From positions 1 to 18,491 of the forward strand of contig CAZKUN010000185.1 in NCBI GenBank assembly GCA_964555935.1: 18,491 bases of DNA. Direction: 5' to 3'. Below the pieces are notes generated by a model, which saw nothing but the letters and a program-made list of their open reading frames with translations, had not been told where the DNA came from and searched no databases. The DNA comes from CAZKUN01 sp964555935. Lineage in GTDB: Bacteria; Armatimonadota; Zipacnadia; Zipacnadales; VGFC01. Positions 6,678 through 13,312 of this stretch are shown piece by piece. How positions within the stretch are numbered: the first letter of the stretch is position 1; each line of letters begins with the position of its first letter. The position numbers and the translations under genes are program-made.

Positions 6678-9289
6678 ATGAAGACTGCGCTGCTGGCGTG
6701 CTTGCTGACACTGGAGGCGTGCGCAATGGCCGATGAAGTGATTCTCCACGTCAGCTTGGATGGGGGACCTCTCGCGACACCTATTGCCGCGCGGGATGCG
6801 GCGCGCCCCCTGCTAGCCGCGGGTCATGCCGTGACCATCGAATTGGCCGGCGGCACGTATGAGCTGCCGGAGCCGTTGGTCCTCGACGAGCGTGACTCGG
6901 GCGCCACCTGGCGCTCGAAGTCGGGAGAGCGCGCGGTGCTGTCTGGCGGAAGCTCGATCACCGGCTGGGAGCCGTCGGGGCAGGGCTTCCCAGAGGGCGT
7001 CATGCGCGCGCGTGTTGAGCCAGGCCGGCGTTTCCACCAGCTCTGGGCCGGCTCCTCGCGGAGGCAGCGCGCCCGAATACCGAATCGCGGTTATCTGCGC
7101 GCCCGGCAACTCCGTGAGAAGGGCTTCTACTACGAAGGCGACGACCTCTCGGGCATGCCGCGTCTGACTGAGGACGGCATCATCTTCATGCTCCACCTTT
7201 GGGAGAGCAGCGCGCACTGGGTGGAGAGCGTCGATGAAGCCGCCGCGTATGTGGACCTGACCTCAGGCATAGCGTGGGGCGGACACTACCCTCCGNNNNN
7301 NNNNNTTACTGGATCGAGGGCGCTCGCGAGGGGCTGGATGAGGCGGGAGAGTGGTGGCTCGATCCGCGCGAGGGTTGGCTGCACTACTGGCCGCTGCCGG
7401 GGGAGGATCTCTCGCGGGTGAATGTTGTGGCCCCTCGACTCGCGCCGACGCTGCTGGTGCTGGATGGGAAGCCCGAGGACGGCAGCTTCGTCCAGGGAGT
7501 CCGATTCGAGGGCCTCGTCTTCGCCCATGCAGGCGCCGAGATGCCGCGTGAGGGCAGGGGGGTCACGCAAGCCGCCGTCGCGCAGGCAGCCGCGGTGATG
7601 GTGACCGGTGCGCGGGAGTGCGTGTTCGTCGGTTGCGAGATCGCCCACGCGGGCGAGCACGGCCTGTGGCTGCGGCGGGGGAGCCAGGACTGCCGGCTCG
7701 AACGCTGCCACATCCATGACCTTGGTGCCGGTGGGGTGCGCATCGGCGAAGGCGAGACCGCCCCGAGTGAGGCCGAGGCGGTCGAGCGGATCACGGTCGA
7801 GAACTGCTACATCCACGATGGCGCCCTGCTGTTCGCGGGTGGCCCAGGCGTCGGGATCGGCCGGAGTTCGCACAACACGATCCGCCACTGCGAGATAAGC
7901 GACTTCCTTCATATCGGAATCAGCATCGGCTGGCAGTGGGGCTATCAGCCACCGACCGCCCATCACAATCTCATCGAGTTCAATCGCGTGCACCATATCG
8001 GCCACGGCGTCCTCTCGGACATGGGTGCCATCTACACGCTGAGCGAGTCGCCCGGCACTGTCCTGCGCGGCAACGTCATCCACGATGTCCTCTGCTACCC
8101 CAAGTACTACAACGGCCACCTGGCGAAGGGTCTCGGCGACGGCCCTACCGAGGGCTCGGGGATCTACCTCGACGAGGGCACCACGCGCGTGCTCGTCGAG
8201 GGCAACGTCGTGTACGACGTAAACGGGTCGGCCTACCACATCAACTACGGCCACACCAATGAGGTGACCGGCAACGTCTTCGGTCTCTCACCGACCGCTG
8301 TCTGGATCAACCACGCGCAGGACTTCGCGTCGATGTTAAACCTGGCCGGCAACGTGCTCGCGCCGCTATCCGAGCACGCGTTCATCGAGAACGCGCCTGC
8401 CACGCTCGACGCCTCGGACAACCTATGGGTGGTCCCCGAGGATGTCACTCCGTTGTTCGCGGGCAAGCCGTTCTCCGCCTGGCAGGCGCAGGGGCGCGAT
8501 GTCGACGGTCGAGTCGTGCAGGAGGCCCTGCCTGCCTCACAGGAAGACGCCGTGAAGCGTCTGATCGAGTTGGGAGGCGAGCGGCTTGAACTCGCGGCTG
8601 AGGCCTTCGCGACCGCCGGGCTCGTCGGCGACGCCGAGTGGACCGCCCTCCCTGGCAAGTACCCGCCCCGACGCGACGACGAGATCCCCTCGGAGCGCCC
8701 GTCTGAGTTCTTCATCGAGGACTTCGAGAAGGTGAGCCTCGGGAGCAAGCCTTTCCGCTCAATGCACGCCGTGCCGGAGCAGACAGAACTCGCCGTCACC
8801 GACGAGCAAGCGGCAAGCGGGAGTCAGTCGCTGAAGGTGACGGACGGCCCTGGCCAGCCGAGCTTCTGCCCGCACTGGGCGTACGAGCCGACGGTGCGCG
8901 ATGGGGTCGTGAGAATAGCGTTCGATCTCATGCTGCCGTCGGAGGGAGCATGCGCCATCAGCCTCGAGGCGCGCGACTGGAGTCAGCACGCGTACCGCAC
9001 CGCGATGAGAGTCGCGTTCGCACCCGACGGCACGGTGACGGCCGGCGGTCGGACCGTCGGGAAGCTGCCGCTCGGCGAGTGGGCGCACGTTGCGTGCACC
9101 CTCGGAGTCGGTCCGGCGAAGGAGGCGGGCTTCGAGGTGGTCGTGCAATCTGAGGACGGCAATGAGCTTCGGGCGAGTGGCCCCGTCAGCGACGGTGCCT
9201 TCGAGGTCCTGACCTGGCTGGGCTTCTCCGCGGAGGGCGAGGAAGCCGGCACGTGCTACATCGATAATCTGGAAGTGGCTGGCGGGTAG
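6678..9289 (+). CDS. Secreted right-handed parallel beta-helix protein with C-terminal beta-sandwich; interrupted by assembly gap
   Basis: The start is ATG 6678 with GGAGGAG 8 nt upstream, followed by a signal peptide MKTALLACLLTLEACAMA; the LEAC segment is a poor lipobox, so ordinary cleavage is more likely. The first 206 residues (to 7295) contain a pectate-lyase-like entry (TIELAGGTYELPEPLVLDE, LSGGSSITGWEP). After the 10 Ns the frame changes and continues from 7307 for 660 residues: DEAGEWWLDPREGWLHYWP, typical of beta-helix glycan-active proteins, then repeated rungs such as VENCYIHDG, IRHCEISDF, IEFNRVHHIG, LRGNVIHDV and VEGNVVYDV. These are NosD/PF13229-type rungs. The last about 200 residues, from SEFFIEDFEKVSLG to CYIDNLEVAGG, look like a carbohydrate-binding or LamG-like beta-sandwich. 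Such proteins are lyases, glycosidases or glycan-binding proteins; no active site is assigned. Confidence 0.85.
7296..7305. other. Assembly gap (10 Ns) inside the beta-helix gene
   Basis: Ten Ns join two reading frames of the same protein. The left part ends in frame at 7295 (codon CCG) and the right part reads in frame from 7307. If the gene is intact, the true missing length is 2 modulo 3, not 10. The protein on either side (SGIAWGGHYPP and YWIEGAREGLDEAGEW) looks almost continuous, so the missing part is probably short. Confidence 0.95.
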
Positions 9290-9310
9290 CGACGGGCTTC
9301 CAGCCCGTCG
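9286..9310 (+). repeat. REP-like hairpin with GTAG head overlapping a stop codon
   Basis: A 9-bp perfect stem CGACGGGCT (9290-9298) / AGCCCGTCG (9302-9310) with a 3-nt loop TCC. It is directly preceded by GTAG (9286-9289), the head tetranucleotide of classical REP elements. The TAG of that head is the stop codon of the beta-helix gene. It fills the 31-bp gap between two convergent genes (ends 9289 + and 9321 -). It may stabilise or help end both transcripts, but lacks a T-run. Confidence 0.75.
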
Positions 9311-9320
9311 AGTGCCTGGG

Positions 9321-10643
9321 TTACTTCTCCTCCGCCAGCCGGCCCGGCTTCGTGAACGCGCTGAACGCCTTCGTCCGCAGCCAGCCATCCCAGTCCGTCC
9401 GCGCCGCGCTGAGGCTCTCTCCCGTCCAGTCATTCAGGAACGCGGCGATCCGCTCGTCATGCTGCAGATCGCCCGTGCGCCCGATGCAGTCGATGACCGC
9501 GACCACCGTCGCTGGGCCACCGATGTCGCGCATGGCCTTCGCTGCCTCAGTCGCCACGTCGGGCTGATAGAGCAGATCGTCAAGCCAGGGCAACACGAAT
9601 GGATCGGCGATCTCGCGGGCTTTGTCGATGATCGCCAGCCGCGCATCGGTATCGCCAGCCCGAGGGATCTTCCGCGCGAGCGCCATGACTTGCTTCCGCA
9701 CCTCGCGCGATGGCGTGGGCAACCACCAGCCGCGCCGATGGATCTTCAGCCTGGCGTCATCGCCTTCCCACCGGTGGTACGACTCGTATCGCCAGTCGAG
9801 CGGCGATTCCTCGCCGCCGTCGCCCTGCACGAGCGTCAGCACGTTCATCGGCGCCTTGCCGAAGTAGCGGCGGTAGCGCGTTTTGCCGTCGCTGCGGGTG
9901 GGATCAAACGGCGCCCACCCCACGCCGCGCACGTACGCCTCCGCCCAGCGGTGCGAGACCCGGTCGATGTGAACGTTCGCGCCCGATCTCCGGGCATTCC
10001 CACCAGCAAACCGCGCGGGGATGCCATGTGCCCGACACAGCGCGATGAAACAGAACGTGTACTCGCTGCAACTCCCCGTCCCTCGCTCCAGCACCTCATC
10101 GGCGGAGTCCCAACTCCCGTCTCGCGAGTACGACAGCTTCTCAGTGATGTAGTCGAAGATCGCGCCAATCGTCTCGACGGGATCGCTCCCGCCGGCGTCG
10201 ATCTCGGCCATGGCCTCCCGGATCGTCTCCGAGTCGAGCGCGTACTTCGCGCCATCGGCGAGGTAGAGGTCGTCGACCCAGATGGGGATGGTCTCCTCTC
10301 CCAGCGCTTCCGCTAGGGGCGCCGACCATGGCCGCAGCGTCGCCTCGGTGATCGAGCGGGCGACGAGGTGCTCGCCCGGGGCGAGGTTGGGGACGCTCCA
10401 GCGGGCGATTCTCTGTCCCCACGGATTGGTCTCGATCTCTTCCGGCCGTGGCACCATGGTGCAGGAAGTGACCGCCTGCCCCGGCGTGTTCGGGGCGCAG
10501 GCAATGTAGAGGTCGATCGCCGGCGCGGCCTCGGCGCCGACATTGATCGTCCGGTCCACGAAGACCACCGTTACGCGCTCCTCGTCCTGCGCGAGGGCCA
10601 TGCCGGCGAGGCCGATGATAAGCACTCCAATCGCAGTTCTCAT
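9321..10643 (-). CDS. Secreted transglutaminase-like (COG1305) cysteine enzyme
   Basis: A 440-residue protein with a clear signal peptide, MRTAIGVLIIGLAGMALAQ. An N-terminal beta-rich domain (about 22-110) is followed by a transglutaminase core (PF01841-like). The triad is Cys192 in RGTGSCSEYTFCFIALCRAHGIPARF, His231 in SHRWAEAYVRGVGW and Asp247 in FDPTRSD, all in the usual spacing. The C-terminal part (about 350-425) has helical stretches resembling a HEAT-like repeat (PDVATEAAKAMRDIGGPATVVAVIDCIG). Bacterial members are mostly proteases or amidases rather than cross-linkers. The start at 10643 lies 3 nt after the stop of the GH172 gene, with GGTGG about 10 nt upstream inside that gene, so the two are probably translated together. 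It would act outside the cytoplasm. The substrate is unknown. Confidence 0.87.
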   Translation of the reverse strand: MRTAIGVLIIGLAGMALAQDEERVTVVFVDRTINVGAEAAPAIDLYIACAPNTPGQAVTSCTMVPRPEEIETNPWGQRIARWSVPNLAPGEHLVARSITEATLRPWSAPLAEALGEETIPIWVDDLYLADGAKYALDSETIREAMAEIDAGGSDPVETIGAIFDYITEKLSYSRDGSWDSADEVLERGTGSCSEYTFCFIALCRAHGIPARFAGGNARRSGANVHIDRVSHRWAEAYVRGVGWAPFDPTRSDGKTRYRRYFGKAPMNVLTLVQGDGGEESPLDWRYESYHRWEGDDARLKIHRRGWWLPTPSREVRKQVMALARKIPRAGDTDARLAIIDKAREIADPFVLPWLDDLLYQPDVATEAAKAMRDIGGPATVVAVIDCIGRTGDLQHDERIAAFLNDWTGESLSAARTDWDGWLRTKAFSAFTKPGRLAEEK

Positions 10644-10646
10644 GGC

Positions 10647-12983
10647 CTAGTCCACCCGCTTCAGTAGGATGGCATCAATGCCCGCCAAATAGTCCGGCGA
10701 CAGCTCCGAACGCCCCGCGCACTCCAGCCGCAGCACAGTCGGCTCGCCCGTCACGCGGATGCTCTCGATCTGCAGTCGCCGCACGCGGATCGTCGGCGAC
10801 TGCCCGTCGAACGCATCGCCCAGCGCCTGTCCGCCGATGGACCACTGACAGATCCCGTAATCGTGAGACGTCACCGCCAGTGCCGTGGCCTCATACCGTC
10901 CATGTGGCAGCCCCGCCAGCTCCACCTCAATCCAGTCGCCGGGAGCGCCAAAGCGGATGAACAGCAGCTTCCGGCCCGATATCGGCGCATCGCCATCGGA
11001 GCCGATGGACTGGCTCTCCCAACTGACGCCCTCGCTCCCTCGGATCGAGTCGATGTCCTCACCCTCGATCACGGTGACGTCGGGCCCGAGGGTCTCTCCG
11101 AGCACCAACGGATTCCGCCAGTTCCCAACCCAGTTCCTCGGATAGCGGCTGTCGCCATGCACGGTCCAGACATCGAAACCCCATGGGTGCAGCACGCCCG
11201 GCGCGCGGTAGCGATAGCGCTGCCCCCACGGATCGAGCGGAATGCGCTCGCCGTCCCAGTGCCGGGTCCCGACCAACGCCTCAATGCCTTGGGGATACCG
11301 ACCCTTCTCCTTGCGGAAGCTCTCCAAGGCCTCGGCGAGCGAATCCACCGTTGCCCGCGCCTCGGCGTCTCGCGCGGCGAACAGCGCCTCCTCTTTAGGG
11401 AGGTAGTCCTGCATCCACTCGTATGGATCGTTGATGGGGATCTGCCTGAAGCAGATGCCATCGAGTCCAATAGCGTATCCCGCGCCGAACTCGCCCGTGT
11501 CACGGTCCATCGTCGACGGGTTCGCACCGACGCACTCGAACCGCACCCAATAGTCACCCGCCTCCAGTCGGCGCTCGCCGAGCTTCGTCTCCACGGTGGT
11601 GCCGTGGTGGAAGTTCTCGGGCCAGTTCTCGATTCTCCCACGCAGATAATCGTGGAAGTCAAGCTGCGGATGCAGCACGTCCTCTTCCCGATCCGCGTCG
11701 ATCAGGCTGACTCTCCACACGCCGTAATACTGCGACAGATTCTGAAAGACCGAGGCCGAGTACCGGCCTGGCTCGGGCAATGTGATCGGGAACTCCACCC
11801 ATCCGCCGGGGCCCTCACCGTCCATCGTGAAGAAGCGCTTCAGGTTGCAGGTCCGGTTCGATGCCGAACGCGGCCTGAGCCCCGGCGCGGCTCTGCACTG
11901 GTCCACCGCCCGCGACGGCTCGATCCACACCTCCGGCAACATGCGATCCTCAGCCGGTGGCATCTCCCACAGTGGTTCTGTGACGCCCTTCTGGTACCAG
12001 TAGGCCACCGACGACCAGTGGTCCGGCCGATACTTGAAGTCATACGACGGCCACTTGCCCGTCTCGGGATCGACAACGTAGATGAAGCTTCGGCGCTCGA
12101 TCTCGACTTTCAGCGACCTCTTGAAGGTCACCGCATCGTCGATGTGCCAACGGTAGGCGGTGATCCGTCGCTCTTCGCCCTTCGTCTCGCAGATCGTCGT
12201 GCCCACTCGCAGGTTGCTCGTGAGCCGCAGATTCCACGCGTCATTGAAGTAGTCTTCCGTCCCCGTGCCCACCAGCGACGGCTCCTCCTCGCCATCCACG
12301 TAGAATCGATCATCCGCCTCGCCAAACCAGCTCCCGACCGTGTTCTGCGACGAGAAGACCGTCCCCACGTACTGTCCCTCGCCCTTGCCGTCGAAGACGG
12401 TGTAGACGGTGAACGGCTCCGCCGGATACTCCTGCCGGTATCGCGCGTGGAAGTACAGCGTGTCCTTCGGGAGCGTCTTCAGCTTCAGCCACTCGCACTG
12501 GAAGTAGACGGTCATCCGCTCGGCGCCTTGGTTGTGCACCTCGATGCGGCAGTGCTCGCGGAAGGGCATTCGCCAGTAGCAGTTCAGCGCGCGCCCGTAG
12601 CTGCTGACCTCGATGGGGAGCGAGGAGATATTCGCCTTCATCCCGTTCCCGGCGGCGAAGAAGTCGCCGATGGGGCTCTCAACCGATGGGACGGGTGAGT
12701 GGTCATAGAAGATGCGCAGCATGAGGTTGCGCGGATAGCGCCGGTCGCGGCTGGCGATGGTGAACCACATGTGCCGAATTTCGCCGGGCCCGTTGAGGTC
12801 GGCGATGATGAGGCGTTGGCCGGGGCGAGGGTGGTGCGGATCTCGGTTTGACTCGGGGTCGAATTCGCCACTGGATACGCGACGCGTTTCGCCGGGGAGC
12901 GGCCGCGTGAGGTCGCCGAGGATGTCGGCCTGGGAAGCGCTCGCGGCGATGGCGGCCAGCACAGACACGCTCAGTCGGTTCAT
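10647..12983 (-). CDS. GH172/DUF2961-family secreted glycoside hydrolase with embedded GspG-like domain
   Basis: A 778-residue protein. The start ATG 12983 has GGAGG 6 nt upstream; the frame is open a little further, but this start gives the signal peptide MNRLSVSVLAAIAASASQA. Residues about 22-385 are the DUF2961 domain, now GH172, whose characterised members are alpha-D-fructofuranosidase/difructose-anhydride enzymes and exo-alpha-D-arabinofuranosidases. The family hallmark GTGTEDYFNDAW is at 239-250, and VGTVFSSQNTVGSWFGEADDRFYVDGE is upstream of it. Residues about 390-515 form a beta-sandwich (GGWVEFPITLPEPGRYSASV to AIGLDGICF). Residues about 540-622 read like the C-terminal domain of type II secretion pseudopilin GspG. 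Residues about 630-778 are a second beta-sandwich (DWIEVELAGLPHGRYEATA to LAGIDAILLKRV). It leads a two-gene operon with the transglutaminase-like gene and is divergent from the heparinase-like gene. Confidence 0.88.
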   Translation of the reverse strand: MNRLSVSVLAAIAASASQADILGDLTRPLPGETRRVSSGEFDPESNRDPHHPRPGQRLIIADLNGPGEIRHMWFTIASRDRRYPRNLMLRIFYDHSPVPSVESPIGDFFAAGNGMKANISSLPIEVSSYGRALNCYWRMPFREHCRIEVHNQGAERMTVYFQCEWLKLKTLPKDTLYFHARYRQEYPAEPFTVYTVFDGKGEGQYVGTVFSSQNTVGSWFGEADDRFYVDGEEEPSLVGTGTEDYFNDAWNLRLTSNLRVGTTICETKGEERRITAYRWHIDDAVTFKRSLKVEIERRSFIYVVDPETGKWPSYDFKYRPDHWSSVAYWYQKGVTEPLWEMPPAEDRMLPEVWIEPSRAVDQCRAAPGLRPRSASNRTCNLKRFFTMDGEGPGGWVEFPITLPEPGRYSASVFQNLSQYYGVWRVSLIDADREEDVLHPQLDFHDYLRGRIENWPENFHHGTTVETKLGERRLEAGDYWVRFECVGANPSTMDRDTGEFGAGYAIGLDGICFRQIPINDPYEWMQDYLPKEEALFAARDAEARATVDSLAEALESFRKEKGRYPQGIEALVGTRHWDGERIPLDPWGQRYRYRAPGVLHPWGFDVWTVHGDSRYPRNWVGNWRNPLVLGETLGPDVTVIEGEDIDSIRGSEGVSWESQSIGSDGDAPISGRKLLFIRFGAPGDWIEVELAGLPHGRYEATALAVTSHDYGICQWSIGGQALGDAFDGQSPTIRVRRLQIESIRVTGEPTVLRLECAGRSELSPDYLAGIDAILLKRVD
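11118..11366 (-). other. GspG-like (T2SSG) domain region within the GH172 gene
   Basis: Residues about 540-622 show the pseudopilin G pattern: a helix (VDSLAEALESFRKEKGRYP), the G-x-EALV step, then IPLDPWGQRYRYRAPG and WGFDVWTVHGDSR. The DPWG...YRY.PG and FD.WT.G.D blocks are the signature of PF08334. The N-terminal prepilin helix that normally precedes this domain is missing; a beta-sandwich lies there instead. The sequence match is made by eye. Confidence 0.7.
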
Positions 12984-13312
12984 GGGCGACCTCCGATGCT
13001 CATCACCCGCTTCCCCGCGTGGCGCCACTGACCCTCTCGCGGCCCAACAAGGAGCCCGTATCGACGTCCAAGGGTTGCTGGAGTGATGGGGCCCGTGTCA
13101 CGTGTAGGAGGGGTCTCAACCCCGACGCCGTGGGGACGGCCGCAGGCAAGAATGCCTGCGCCACGTGACGGCAGGTCGGGGTTAAAACCCCTCCTACACA
13201 AGACAACAGCGTGCTCCATCAACTCGCCGATCAGGCATCGGGCCTGGGACTTCGGCACGGACTCGCCTACAAGGAAGGAATCGCGCTGTCTATGCGCTAA
13301 TCGGTTGCCACC
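12984..13312. other. Divergent intergenic region carrying a composite repeat
   Basis: These 329 bp separate the GH172 gene (-) and the heparinase-like gene (+). They hold the composite inverted repeat at 13102-13199. A two-codon open frame ATG CGC TAA lies at 13292-13300, behind AGGAAGGA (13272-13279). No convincing sigma-70 promoter, tRNA or riboswitch is visible. Promoters for both genes must lie here. Confidence 0.6.
13102..13199. repeat. Composite REP-like repeat: outer inverted pair plus inner hairpin
   Basis: The outer arms 13102-13126 and 13175-13199 (25 nt each) are reverse complements except for two positions. Each arm, read on its own strand, starts GTGTAGGA and contains a GGGGT/ACCCC hairpin, so each is a REP unit with a GTAG head. 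Between them is a third, different hairpin: CGCAGGCA (13141-13148) / TGCCTGCG (13153-13160), loop AGAA. CACGTG occurs at 13099-13104 and again at 13162-13167. The whole is a nested mosaic of small palindromes, as expected for BIME-like elements moved by REP-associated transposases. Confidence 0.8.

Noticed and set aside
6496..6726. Minus-strand open frame of 76 codons in the intergenic region
   Set aside because: It lacks a Shine-Dalgarno, has low-complexity Arg/Ser-rich composition typical of shadow frames in GC-rich DNA, and overlaps both flanking gene starts.
9290..9310. Rho-independent terminator between convergent genes
   Set aside because: The stem is good but no T-run follows on either strand; the GTAG head and the shared core with other loci favour a REP-like repeat.
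10863..12698. 611-codon plus-strand open frame opposite the GH172 gene
   Set aside because: It is an antisense shadow: the minus strand encodes a recognised family with signal peptide and conserved GTGTEDYF.
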